This document shows positions 16,695-26,474 of a stretch of DNA of 64,000 bases, in pieces (positions within the stretch are counted from its first letter, which is position 1; every line of letters begins with the position of its first letter). Source of the stretch: Oxalobacteraceae bacterium OTU3CINTB1. Its GTDB lineage: Bacteria > Pseudomonadota > Gammaproteobacteria > Burkholderiales > Burkholderiaceae_D. The notes beneath the pieces were generated by a model. It saw only the letters and a list, made by a program, of their open reading frames with translations, was not told the origin of the DNA and made no database searches. The translations under genes and the position numbers were made by a program. The stretch covers positions 310,001 through 374,000 of the forward strand of contig CP099652.1 in the NCBI GenBank assembly GCA_024123955.1, given 5' to 3'.

Positions 16695-18689
16695 TCACTG
16701 CAGGTTGTGGGTCGGCCGGTTGCCGTTGTTGCGGCCCTGGCCTTGTCCCTCGTTGCGTTGCGCCGGTTGAGGGCGCGGCTGGGGCTGCGCTTGCGGCTGG
16801 GGTTGATGCACTTGCGGCTGCGGCTGGCTTGCCTGCGGCGGGGGCGATGGACGCGGCGCCGGCTGGAACTGCTGCTGCGGCGGCTGGAACTGCTGCGGCT
16901 GCGACGGCCGCTGCGGTTGCACCTGGACTTGATGCGGCTGCGTTTGCTGCTGCGGCTGGAACGCCGGCCGTTGATCGCGTTGCTCACGCTCACGCGCTTC
17001 CCGCACATCGTCGCGCTGACGCGATGGCCGGCGGCCGTTGTCGTCGTCGCGGTTGAAACGGTCGCGGTTCGGGTTGACCTGCAAGATCGGCGCCGGCATC
17101 GCGCCCGGCTGCACCGAATTCTGCGGACGGGGACGGTAACCCGGCCGCAGCTCGATGCCCACATCGTTTGGATTGATCGTCTGCGCCGGCGCGTTCGGCG
17201 TGCCGAACTGTCCCGGCGCGAGCGTGGTGGTGGTCTGCGGACGCCCGGGGCCCTGGCCGATTTGCACTTGCGGCTGTGGCTGCGACGGCGCGGTGATCAC
17301 CCGCCCCGGCTGCTGGCCGTTGTTGCGCTCGAAACGGTCGTTGCGCTCGAAACGGTTGTTGCCGTCGTTGCGCCCGACGCGGTCCGGCCGTCCATCGCCG
17401 TCGCGGTCCGGCCACGGCCGCCGGCCGGGTTCGCCCACCCGCGTGCTCAGGGCCGGCGGCGGCGGCGCCACCGTCACCGCGTTCTTAACCAGGTTGGCCG
17501 GCGGAATCACCACGCCGCCGCGATTGACCGGCACCGTGTGGCGGCCCTCGAATTGATCGCGCGGCAACATCGTCACGCCGTCGCGGCGCTCAGGCCGGTC
17601 GGACCGTGGCCGGTACGGCTTGCCGTTGTAGCGCCACGTCATGCGGTCCTCGTAATGGTTCGAGACCCGGTAGTTCGGCACGTAGCGCTCGCGCGGCGAC
17701 AGCGGGAACCAGCCCAGGCCGGGACCGCGCTGATGCCCGAACCCGTCGCCGCCGACCCAGCCGACCAGCGCCGGCGCCCACACGGGACGCCCGACCGGAC
17801 GGCCCGGCGCCCAAAACCAGCGGCGGTTGACCGTCACCCAGCGGCCGTAATGCGACGGCGCGTAGCCCCACGGGGCGTTGTCGACCCAGGTCCAGCCCCA
17901 CGGCGCCAGCCAGGTCCAGCGGCCGTCGCGGTAGGGCGCCCAGTCGACCGCGACATTGCGCGGCGCCCACAGCGGGCCGTATTCTGCGCTCTCGGTCCAG
18001 CTGCCGTTGCGGTCCAGTTCCTCGTAGCCGGTGATGCCGCTCGACACATAGCGGGACGTCACCACGGCCTCCGCCTGCCGGTCGCGCTCGTCGGCCCAGA
18101 CATCGAAGCCGTCGCGCCGCGCCACGCTGGTGCGCACGTCTTCGCCGCTGATGTCGACCTGGCGGCCGTTGCCCACCACCACCGACGAACCGCCGCCCTC
18201 GACCCTGGCGCTGCCGCCCACCATGCTAACCTGGCTGGTATCGGCGACGCGCTCGGCATCGACCCGCAGCAAACCCGGCTCCAGCATCGTGACACGCGCC
18301 TGCGGCGTGGTCAGCTCGAAGTCGCGCAGCAGCTCAGGGCTGCGCACGCGGATGCTGACGCTGCCGTAATTGAGGCGCAGCCGCAACAAATCCTCGTCCA
18401 TGTCGGTGATTTCCAGGTCGGAATCGCCGTCCAGCCGCACCGCCGTCGAACCGACCCGGAATTCGGTGCGGGCGCCGCCGGCGGTATTGATATGGTTGGC
18501 GCCCGTGACCGGCCAGTTCAGCGAGGCCGCGACCGGTTCGCTGTCGCCGTTGGGATCGTTGCTCACCAGGGTCACCTGGCCCTGGACGGCCGAAATCCGC
18601 CCCACCACTGCGGGCGGGTCGGCCAGTGCAAGCGAGCTGAAGCCGGCCAAAGCGGCCAGCACGACGGACGGGATGATCTTGCGGCTCAT
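16695..18689 (-). CDS. Secreted FecR-domain/DUF6600 protein with long Pro/Gln-rich tail, 664 aa
   Basis: The signal peptide is residues 1-23 (cleavage after LALA). A FecR-like beta domain spans about 25-190 (VGRISAVQGQVTLVS, GARTEFRVGSTAVRLDGDSDLEI). Next comes a Trp-rich DUF6600 region, about 235-330, with repeats such as PYRDGRWTWLAPWGWTWV and HYGRWVTVNRRWFWAPG. The final 300 residues are disordered: Arg/Asp/Asn then dense Gln-Pro repeats. No membrane helix follows the signal peptide, so it is periplasmic or exported. Start follows AGGAG. It lacks the anti-sigma arrangement of true FecR proteins; no sigma factor is adjacent. Function unknown, perhaps envelope scaffolding. Confidence 0.78.
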   Translation of the reverse strand: MSRKIIPSVVLAALAGFSSLALADPPAVVGRISAVQGQVTLVSNDPNGDSEPVAASLNWPVTGANHINTAGGARTEFRVGSTAVRLDGDSDLEITDMDEDLLRLRLNYGSVSIRVRSPELLRDFELTTPQARVTMLEPGLLRVDAERVADTSQVSMVGGSARVEGGGSSVVVGNGRQVDISGEDVRTSVARRDGFDVWADERDRQAEAVVTSRYVSSGITGYEELDRNGSWTESAEYGPLWAPRNVAVDWAPYRDGRWTWLAPWGWTWVDNAPWGYAPSHYGRWVTVNRRWFWAPGRPVGRPVWAPALVGWVGGDGFGHQRGPGLGWFPLSPRERYVPNYRVSNHYEDRMTWRYNGKPYRPRSDRPERRDGVTMLPRDQFEGRHTVPVNRGGVVIPPANLVKNAVTVAPPPPALSTRVGEPGRRPWPDRDGDGRPDRVGRNDGNNRFERNDRFERNNGQQPGRVITAPSQPQPQVQIGQGPGRPQTTTTLAPGQFGTPNAPAQTINPNDVGIELRPGYRPRPQNSVQPGAMPAPILQVNPNRDRFNRDDDNGRRPSRQRDDVREAREREQRDQRPAFQPQQQTQPHQVQVQPQRPSQPQQFQPPQQQFQPAPRPSPPPQASQPQPQVHQPQPQAQPQPRPQPAQRNEGQGQGRNNGNRPTHNLQ

Positions 18690-18793
18690 GGCAGCGCTCC
18701 TCTATTTACTTCACCTATAACGCCGCAGGCCGCGATTCGACTACCGGGGTTACAAATAATTGCAAAGTAAATCATACCTCAGGTGGTGGTACC

Positions 18794-19435
18794 TCAGGTG
18801 CTGGCGCCGCCCCGCTTGACGAAGAACAGCGCCGCGCCCACGCCCATCAACAGGCCGCCGAACACCCGGTTTTGCTTTTTGACGGCGCTGGCGTCGCGGA
18901 AAAAGCGCTGCATCGACGACGCCAGATAGGCGTAGCTGTGCATCACCACCAGATCGATGCAGCACATGGTGGCCGCCAGGATCAGCAACTGCGGCAGCAG
19001 GGGCGCGTGCTGGTTGATAAACTGCGGCAACACCGCCACCATGAAGATGATGCCCTTGGGATTGGTGGCGTTGGTCAGGAAGCCGGTCAAAAACCGCTTG
19101 CGCGCCGACGGCACGACCACTTCGGCCAGGGTTTTCTGTTCGCCGATGGTCACCTTGGCGCGCCACTGGCTCAGGCCCAGGTAGATCAGGTACAGCGCGC
19201 CCACCGTCTTGACGACATTGAACGCCAGTTCGGACGCCAGCAACAAGGAGCCGACCCCGGCGCCGGCAATGAAAAACACCAGCAGCAGGCCGGTCTGCAG
19301 GCCGATAATGGTGCTGCTGGCACGGCGCACGCCGTACGACAGACCGTGCGACATCGACAACACCGCGCCCGAGCCGGGCGACACGGCGATGATGCAGGCG
19401 GCAATGAAAAAACCCATCCAGGTGGCAAAACTCAT
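18794..19435 (-). CDS. LysE/RhtB family amino-acid exporter, 213 aa
   Basis: A six-helix inner-membrane exporter of amino acids or derivatives. Family marks are the N-terminal helix followed by SPGSGAVLSMSHGLSYG, then GLQTGLL, a LYLIYLGLSQWRAK segment and FLTGFLTNATNPKGIIFMVAVLPQF, the most diagnostic LysE/RhtB signature. ATG at 19435 (MSFATWMGFFIA) begins the first helix; the longer frame adds 16 non-conserved residues. The substrate cannot be told from sequence. It has no operon partner and ends 104 bases before the FecR gene start on the same strand. Confidence 0.88.
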   Translation of the reverse strand: MSFATWMGFFIAACIIAVSPGSGAVLSMSHGLSYGVRRASSTIIGLQTGLLLVFFIAGAGVGSLLLASELAFNVVKTVGALYLIYLGLSQWRAKVTIGEQKTLAEVVVPSARKRFLTGFLTNATNPKGIIFMVAVLPQFINQHAPLLPQLLILAATMCCIDLVVMHSYAYLASSMQRFFRDASAVKKQNRVFGGLLMGVGAALFFVKRGGAST

Positions 19436-19608
19436 ACGTGATCCATTGTGTAGGTCGCAGCGGCGCTGCGAGGCAACGCACATTGTAGCTGTGAAGCCAT
19501 ATCGCCGTGCCCTGCCTCTGGGTTAATATTGCTCCTTTAATATTGCTGGCTACCAAGGACAACCAATGACCCCTACCACCACCCCGACCCCGCAAGGGAG
19601 CCGCTAAG

Positions 19609-20547
<939 letters not shown>

Positions 20548-20615
20548 CTCTTCTGGTTTGATGGGAAAGCGCGCGCCGGCCCGGCGCCGCCTTCCCCCAC
20601 CAGCAAGGAGTCCCC

Positions 20616-21044
20616 ATGGCCCAACCCCAACCCGGCCCCACCCCCGCCTTCGTCGCCGCCTCGTGGATCGCCCTGCTGGCCGGGGCGTCGGCCTTCATGA
20701 TCGGCCTGTGGAACGCCAGCATGCAGCTCAACGAAAAGGGGTATTACTTCACCATCCTGATGTATGGTCTGTTCGCCGCCGTCTCGCTGCAGAAATCGGT
20801 GCGCGACCGCGCCGAGGGCACGCCCGTCAGCGGCCTGTATTTCGGCCTGTGCTGGCTGTCGCTGATGCTGACCTTGCTGCTGTTGACCGTCGGCCTGATG
20901 AACGCGACCCTGACCATGAGCGAAAAAGGCTTTTACGCCATGGCGTTCCTGTTGGGCCTGTTCGGCGCGGTGGCGGTGCAAAAGAACGTGCGCGACATCA
21001 GCGCCGTCAAACAACAGGCCGCCGGCCCGGTCGACACCAAATAA
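20616..21044 (+). CDS. yiaA: YiaA/YiaB two-helix-repeat membrane protein, 142 aa
   Basis: Two copies of a YiaA/YiaB module: helices around AAWIALLAGASAFMIGLWNA-like and YYFTILMYGLFAAVSLQKSVRD in the first, LCWLSLMLTLLLLTVGL and FYAMAFLLGLFGAVAVQKNVRD in the second. The repeated endings QKSVRD and QKNVRD show internal duplication. This is the layout of E. coli YiaA, an inner-membrane protein of unknown function. Start follows AAGGAG. Confidence 0.9.
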   Translation: MAQPQPGPTPAFVAASWIALLAGASAFMIGLWNASMQLNEKGYYFTILMYGLFAAVSLQKSVRDRAEGTPVSGLYFGLCWLSLMLTLLLLTVGLMNATLTMSEKGFYAMAFLLGLFGAVAVQKNVRDISAVKQQAAGPVDTK

Positions 21045-21122
21045 TCCGGCCGCTTCTCGTCGAACTTTTTGCTTTGGGCTTGTTCTAAATGCTGTAAGCC
21101 TGGCTTTTGGAGCAAACGAGGT

Positions 21123-23246
21123 ATGGATATCATTCAGCGCCATTTGCGCATGGCGCTAGACGCCGCGCGCATGACCATCTGGGATTCGCACATCACGGAT
21201 GGCAAGGTGATCAACAGCGTCGTCCACTGGGTTGGGTGGGGCACCGGTTTGTTGGGACTGCCTCCCGGCGATCTGGCCCAGCCGTTCTCGCACTTTCTGC
21301 AATTCGTCTATCACGAGGACCGCGACTACCTGCTCAACACCATGCAGGAGGCGGTCGATTGCGGCTCGGGCTACGACGTCGAATACCGCGTCGCCTGGCC
21401 GGACGGCAGCCACCACTGGCTGGCCGCCAAAGCCCATGTGTTCTACGACGAGCACGGCCAGCCCACCGGCACGCTCGGCATCGTCTGGGACATCACCGAA
21501 CGCAAGCGGATCGAACAGGACGCCGCCCGCGCGCGCGAGCAGGCCGCCGTCACCTTGCGCTCGATCGGCGAGGGCGTCATCACCACCGACGAACACGGCA
21601 AGACCCAATACCTGAACCGCATCGCCGAACAACTGACCGGCTGGAGCAACGACGAGGTGCACGGCCTGGACATCGGCACCACCTTGCCGCTGATCGACGA
21701 CAACGACGCCCCGCTGGCCGAGCACGCCGCGCTGCAATGCCTGCGCCTGCGCCAGACCATCAACATGCCGTCGCAAAACCAGCTGGTCACGCGCGAGGGG
21801 CGCCGCATCGCGGTCGAGGAATCGGCCGCGCCGATCTGGTCCGACGCGGGCGAGCTGCTGGGCGCGGTGGTGGTGTTCCGCGACGTCAGCCACGAGCGCA
21901 AGCTGAGCAAGCAGCTGTCGTGGAACGCCAGCCACGACATGCTCACCGGCCTGATCAACCGGCGCGAATTCGAGGCGCAGATCGCCCACGCGCTGCACAG
22001 CGCCAAGGAGGAGGACCATGTGCACGCGCTGCTGTACATGGACCTGGACCAGTTCAAGATCGTCAACGACACCTGCGGCCACAGCGCCGGCGACCTGCTG
22101 CTGCAACTGCTGGCCAAGATGCTGCAGACGGAGATGCGCGACAGCGACATCCTGGCCCGCCTCGGCGGCGACGAGCTCGGCGTGCTGCTGCCGCACTGCC
22201 CGCCGGATCAGGCGCTGCTGGTGGCCGACGGCATCCGCCAGTCGATCAAGAATTTCCGCTTCGTGTTGGACAGCCGCACGTTCGAGCTGGGCGTGAGCAT
22301 CGGCGTGGTCGAGATCAACCGCCACAGCAAATCGATGACCGAACTGCTGATCGCCGCCGACCAGGCCTGCTACGTGGCCAAGGAGCGCGGCCGCAACCGC
22401 GTCCACCTGTACCAGGAATCGGACTTGCGGCTGGCGCGCCGCCAGGGCGAGATGCAATGGGTGTCGCGCCTCAACGAAGCCTTCGAGCACCAGTATTTCC
22501 GGCTGTACGCCCAACCCATCGTCGGCCTCGGCACGCGTGGCGAAGTGCACGACGAAGTGCTGATCCGCATCCAGTCCGACCCCGGCGAGCTGATACTGCC
22601 GGGCGCCTTCATCCCGGCCGCCGAACGCTACGACATGATGGCCGCGATCGACCGCTGGGTGATCCGCGCCGTGTGCCGCCACGTGCGCAACGTACGCGAG
22701 AGCAAGGTGGCGGCGGACGCGAACATCCAGGCGGACGGCACGCAACAGCCCGGACCGGACCGGTATTCCGGCCAGTATTCGATCAACCTGTCGGGCACGT
22801 CGCTGGGCGACGAAGGCTTGCACGACTATATCCTCGCGCAATTCGCCGAGCACAACGTCGATCCAGGGCAGATCTGCTTCGAGATCACCGAGACGGCCGT
22901 CATCGCCAACCTGGTCAAGGCGCAGGATTTCATGAGCCGGCTCAAGGCGCTCGGCTGCCGCTTCGCGCTCGACGACTTCGGCAGCGGCCTGTCGTCGTTC
23001 GCCTACCTGAAGGCGCTGCCGGTCGACTTCCTCAAGATCGACGGCGTGTTCATCCGCGACATCGCCAACAATTCCATCAACCGCGCCATGGTCAAGGCGA
23101 TCAACGAGGTCGGCCACGTGATGGGCATCTGCACCGTGGCCGAATACGTGGAGGACGACGACACCTTGGCGGTGGTGCGCGAACTGGGCGTGGACTACGC
23201 GCAGGGCTACGCGGTCGGCCAGCTGCGTCCGTTGCATATCCACTAG
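21123..23246 (+). CDS. PAS-PAS-GGDEF-EAL c-di-GMP protein with GGDEL and EVL variants, 707 aa
   Basis: A cytoplasmic sensor. PAS/PAC 1 covers about 15-135 (ends GIVWDITERKRIE); PAS 2 about 145-270 (ends VVFRDVSHERKLSKQ); a GGDEF domain follows with GGDEL at 348-352; the EAL domain has EVL at 478-480 and an intact DDFGSG at 617-622 with FEITET and FLKIDGVF. GGDEL and EVL are conservative departures: phosphodiesterase activity is likely retained; cyclase activity is possible but less certain. ATG at 21123 (MDIIQRHLRMAL) is preferred because GAGG precedes it; the longer frame adds 18 residues with no domain. No membrane helix. Confidence 0.88.
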   Translation: MDIIQRHLRMALDAARMTIWDSHITDGKVINSVVHWVGWGTGLLGLPPGDLAQPFSHFLQFVYHEDRDYLLNTMQEAVDCGSGYDVEYRVAWPDGSHHWLAAKAHVFYDEHGQPTGTLGIVWDITERKRIEQDAARAREQAAVTLRSIGEGVITTDEHGKTQYLNRIAEQLTGWSNDEVHGLDIGTTLPLIDDNDAPLAEHAALQCLRLRQTINMPSQNQLVTREGRRIAVEESAAPIWSDAGELLGAVVVFRDVSHERKLSKQLSWNASHDMLTGLINRREFEAQIAHALHSAKEEDHVHALLYMDLDQFKIVNDTCGHSAGDLLLQLLAKMLQTEMRDSDILARLGGDELGVLLPHCPPDQALLVADGIRQSIKNFRFVLDSRTFELGVSIGVVEINRHSKSMTELLIAADQACYVAKERGRNRVHLYQESDLRLARRQGEMQWVSRLNEAFEHQYFRLYAQPIVGLGTRGEVHDEVLIRIQSDPGELILPGAFIPAAERYDMMAAIDRWVIRAVCRHVRNVRESKVAADANIQADGTQQPGPDRYSGQYSINLSGTSLGDEGLHDYILAQFAEHNVDPGQICFEITETAVIANLVKAQDFMSRLKALGCRFALDDFGSGLSSFAYLKALPVDFLKIDGVFIRDIANNSINRAMVKAINEVGHVMGICTVAEYVEDDDTLAVVRELGVDYAQGYAVGQLRPLHIH

Positions 23247-23269
23247 GCGCGGCGGCAATCCGGGGAATT

Positions 23270-23311
23270 TTGATCTACATCAATAAAATTTGCGGTTCGA
23301 CTCCGTACACT
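23270..23311 (+). promoter_or_regulatory. FNR-dependent class II promoter for the aer-hemN-ccoIS operon
   Basis: TTGATCTACATCAA (23270-23283) is a perfect TTGAT-N4-ATCAA FNR site. Exactly 22 bases later lies TACACT (23306-23311), a good -10, which puts the site centre at -41.5, the textbook class II activator position. The gene for an Fnr-type protein lies at 35355-36113. Confidence 0.88.
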
Positions 23312-23357
23312 GGCTGCATCTATTGTGATAGAGCAACAATTCAGCCGGAGCTATGTG

Positions 23358-24992
23358 ATGCGCAACAATCAACCCGTCAGCAACCGTGAAGTAGACGTCC
23401 TGGACGACCAGGCCATCGTGTCGAAAACTGATTTAAAGGGCAACATTACCTATGTAAATCCCTATTTCGTCCAAATCAGCGGCTACAGCGAGGCCGAGCT
23501 GCTGGGCGCGCCGCAAAATATCCTGCGCCATCCGGACATGCCGGCCGAGGCCTTCGCCGACCTGTGGGCCTCGATCCAGGCGGGCACACCGTGGACCGGC
23601 CTGGTCAAGAACCGCTGCAAGAACGGCGACCACTACTGGGTGCGCGCCAATATCACCCCCATCCGCGAAAACGGCAAAACCATCGGCTACATGTCGGTGC
23701 GCGTCAAGGCCGCGCGCGAGCAGATCGCCAAGGCCGAACAGGCCTACCGCGACATCCTCCTCAAAGAAGGCCACGGCATCCGCATCAAGAACGGCCAGGT
23801 GATCCGTCCCGGCGTCGGCAACCTGCTCTCGCGCCTGAGCCACGTCTCGCTGGCGATGCGCGTATGGTTGGCCACCAGCGTGGTCAACGTGCTGCAGGTG
23901 ATCGTCTGCGCAGCCGCGCTGATGAGCGGCGGGGGCGGCCACAGCTACGCCATCTTCGGCGCCACCTTCATCGGCCTGCTGATCAACGTGTTCCTGTGGT
24001 ACACCCTGCGCGTGTCGGTGCTGCAACCGCTCGACCGCGCGCTGCACGGCGCCCGCGCCATCGCCGCCGGCGACCTGTCGGGCAGCTTCGACACCGAGTC
24101 CACCGACGAGGTGGGCCAGCTGCTGCGCGCGCTGCAGCAAATGAACAGCAACCTGATCGCCACCATCCGCGACGTGCGCGTCAATGTCGAGACGATGGCC
24201 GTGGCCACGCGCCAGATCGCCGCCGGCAACGCCGACCTGTCCGGCCGCACCGAGGCGCAGGCCGCCAGCCTGGAGGAAACCGCGTCGTCCGTCGAGCAGT
24301 TCTCGTCGACCGTCAAGCAAAACGCCGACAACTCGGCCCAGGCCAACGCGCTGGCGCAAAACGCCTCGACGGTGGCGGTGCAGGGCGGCGCCATCGTCGC
24401 CGACGTCATCGCCACCATGGACGAGATCAACAATTCCTCGCGCAAGATCGTCGACATCATCGGCCTGATCGAAGGCATCGCCTTCCAGACCAACATCCTG
24501 GCGCTCAACGCCGCCGTCGAGGCTGCCCGTGCCGGGGAACAGGGACGCGGCTTCGCGGTCGTCGCCGGCGAGGTGCGCAACCTGGCCCAGCGCAGCGCCA
24601 CCGCCGCCAAGGACATCAAGAACCTGATCGATATTTCCGTCGGCAAGGTCAGCGCCGGCATGACGCAGGTCGACCGCGCCGGCGCCACCATGAAGGAAGT
24701 GGTGGCCTCGGTGCGGCAGGTGACGGCCATCATGGAGGAGATCTCGGTCGCCTCGCGCGAGCAGAGTATCGGCGTCGACCAGGTCAACTCGGCCATCGCC
24801 CACATGGACCAGGTCACGCAGCAGAACGCCGCGCTGGTCGAAGAGGCGGCCGCCGCCACCGCCAGCCTGGCGCTGGAGGCGGGCGGCCTGACGCAGGCGG
24901 TCAGCCTGTTCAAGTTCGGCCGCGCCACGCCGGTCCGGCCAACCGCGCGCCCGGTCCGCAAATCGCCGCCGGCCGCGCGCCTGGCCGCGTGA
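23358..24992 (+). CDS. aer: Aer-type aerotaxis receptor (PAS, membrane hairpin, HAMP, MCP signalling domain), 544 aa
   Basis: A redox/oxygen-taxis transducer. PAS residues 12-115 match Aer closely (ILRHPDMPAEAFADLW, PWTGLVKNRCKNGDHYWVRAN), including Trp70 in the position of the FAD-site Trp of E. coli Aer. A hydrophobic stretch at about 170-215 forms the membrane hairpin; HAMP follows; the MCP hairpin tip reads IEGIAFQTNILALNAAVEAARAGEQGRGFAVVAGEVRNLAQRSA. No periplasmic domain, as expected for Aer. ATG at 23358 follows CGGAG. The gene heads an FNR-driven operon and hemN begins 14 bases after its stop, tying aerotaxis to microaerobic growth. Confidence 0.9.
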   Translation: MRNNQPVSNREVDVLDDQAIVSKTDLKGNITYVNPYFVQISGYSEAELLGAPQNILRHPDMPAEAFADLWASIQAGTPWTGLVKNRCKNGDHYWVRANITPIRENGKTIGYMSVRVKAAREQIAKAEQAYRDILLKEGHGIRIKNGQVIRPGVGNLLSRLSHVSLAMRVWLATSVVNVLQVIVCAAALMSGGGGHSYAIFGATFIGLLINVFLWYTLRVSVLQPLDRALHGARAIAAGDLSGSFDTESTDEVGQLLRALQQMNSNLIATIRDVRVNVETMAVATRQIAAGNADLSGRTEAQAASLEETASSVEQFSSTVKQNADNSAQANALAQNASTVAVQGGAIVADVIATMDEINNSSRKIVDIIGLIEGIAFQTNILALNAAVEAARAGEQGRGFAVVAGEVRNLAQRSATAAKDIKNLIDISVGKVSAGMTQVDRAGATMKEVVASVRQVTAIMEEISVASREQSIGVDQVNSAIAHMDQVTQQNAALVEEAAAATASLALEAGGLTQAVSLFKFGRATPVRPTARPVRKSPPAARLAA

Positions 24993-25006
24993 GCAAGGTC
25001 TTGACC

Positions 25007-26470
25007 ATGCATACCAGTCCAAGTTCAAGCAACAGCGTCAGCCCCAGCCACGCCGGCGTCGGCGCCGCCTTTCCGGCCGTCGAATTCGACGCCGCCATCA
25101 TCGGCAAACTGAGCCAGTCGGGGCCGCGCTACACCTCGTATCCGACCGCCGACCGCTTCACGCCGGAGTTCGGCTACGGCCAGTTCCTCGAGGCGGTCGC
25201 CGGCCTGCGCCTGCGGCGCAGCCAGCGGCCGTTGTCGCTCTACATCCACATCCCGTTTTGCGACACGGTCTGCTACTACTGCGGCTGCAACAAGATCGTC
25301 ACCAAGGACCACGGCAAGGCCGCCACCTACCTCGGCTACCTCAAGCAGGAGCTCGACATGCAGGGCCGCCTGTTCGCCGGCATCGGCCAGCTCGAACAGT
25401 TGCACTTTGGCGGCGGCACGCCGACCTACCTGAGCGACCGCCAGATGGGCGACCTGATGGCGCACCTGCGCGCGAACTTCGATTTCGCGCCGGACGCGCT
25501 AGGCGAGTATTCGATCGAAATCGATCCGCGCACCGTCAGCGTGGAGCGCGTGCACAGCCTGCGCGCGCAGGGTTTCAACCGCATCAGCCTGGGCGTGCAG
25601 GATTTCGACGCCGACGTGCAAAAGGCCGTCAACCGCATCCAGCCGGAGGCCGAGACGCGCGCCGTCATCGACGCCGCGCGCGACGCCGGCTTCCGCTCGG
25701 TCAGCATCGACCTGATCTACGGCCTGCCGAAGCAATCCATCGCCAGCATGGAACAGACGCTGGTCAAGGTGATCGACGCCAGCCCGGACCGCATCGCGCT
25801 GTACAACTACGCGCATCTGCCGCACCTGTTCAAGCCGCAGCGCCGCATCCTCGACGCCGACCTGCCCAGCGCCGCCGTCAAGCTCGAGCTGCTGGCCTTG
25901 TGCATCGACCGGCTGTGCGCGGCCGGCTATGTCTACATCGGCATGGACCACTTCGCCAAGCCGGACGACGAACTGGCCGTGGCTCAGCGGCAGGGCCGGT
26001 TGCAACGCAACTTCCAGGGCTATTCGACGCGCGCCGAGACCGATTTGATCGCCTGCGGCGTGTCGGCCATCAGCGCCGTCGGCGCCACCTACAGCCAGAA
26101 CGAAAAAACGCTCGACGCCTACTACGAAAAACTCGACAACGGCGTGCTGCCGATCACGCGCGGCATCAAGCTCGACACCGACGACCTGCTGCGCCGCATC
26201 GTTATCCAAAAGCTGATGTGCAATTTCGAGTTATCGATCTCGTCGCTGGAGCAGGCCTATCCGATCCGCTTTCCGCTGTACTTCGCCGACGAGCTGGAAA
26301 AGCTGAAAGCCTTCGAGGAAGGCGGCCTGCTGACCGTCGACGCGCACTGGATCAGCGTCACGGCCAAGGGCAGGCTGCTGATCCGCAATATCTGCATGGT
26401 GTTCGACCGCCATCTGACCCTGGCGCGTGCCGACGCCACGCAGCCGCTGCGCTACTCCAAGACCATTTGA
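25007..26470 (+). CDS. hemN: Oxygen-independent coproporphyrinogen III oxidase, 487 aa
   Basis: Radical-SAM enzyme that converts coproporphyrinogen III to protoporphyrinogen IX without oxygen, supplying haem for the cbb3 oxidase. The cluster is C85, C89, C92 with the extra Cys94 (CDTVCYYCGC). Other HemN marks: SGPRYTSYPTADRF at the start, HFGGGTPTYLS, EIDPRTV, DLIYGLPKQ, and the C-terminal HemN domain (FQGYSTRAETDL, SAISAVGATYSQN). Length is normal for HemN, longer than the HemW paralogue. It is cotranscribed with aer upstream and the UreH-like gene 4 bases downstream. Confidence 0.95.
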   Translation: MHTSPSSSNSVSPSHAGVGAAFPAVEFDAAIIGKLSQSGPRYTSYPTADRFTPEFGYGQFLEAVAGLRLRRSQRPLSLYIHIPFCDTVCYYCGCNKIVTKDHGKAATYLGYLKQELDMQGRLFAGIGQLEQLHFGGGTPTYLSDRQMGDLMAHLRANFDFAPDALGEYSIEIDPRTVSVERVHSLRAQGFNRISLGVQDFDADVQKAVNRIQPEAETRAVIDAARDAGFRSVSIDLIYGLPKQSIASMEQTLVKVIDASPDRIALYNYAHLPHLFKPQRRILDADLPSAAVKLELLALCIDRLCAAGYVYIGMDHFAKPDDELAVAQRQGRLQRNFQGYSTRAETDLIACGVSAISAVGATYSQNEKTLDAYYEKLDNGVLPITRGIKLDTDDLLRRIVIQKLMCNFELSISSLEQAYPIRFPLYFADELEKLKAFEEGGLLTVDAHWISVTAKGRLLIRNICMVFDRHLTLARADATQPLRYSKTI

Positions 26471-26474
26471 CATC

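Noticed and set aside
16501..16698. 65-codon minus-strand frame overlapping the FecR stop by GTGA
   Set aside because: Coupling is tempting, but there is no ribosome site and the sequence has no protein character I recognise; more likely 3' untranslated region before the terminator.
18774..18804. Short direct duplication TACCTCAGGTGGTGG / TACCTCAGGTGCTGG at the LysE 3' end
   Set aside because: Only two 15-base copies with one mismatch at the stop codon; minor slippage, no function implied.
21107..23389. 760-codon plus-strand frame overlapping the GGDEF-EAL gene in another frame
   Set aside because: Arg/Pro/Gly-rich translation with no domain; the overlapping frame encodes PAS, GGDEF and EAL.
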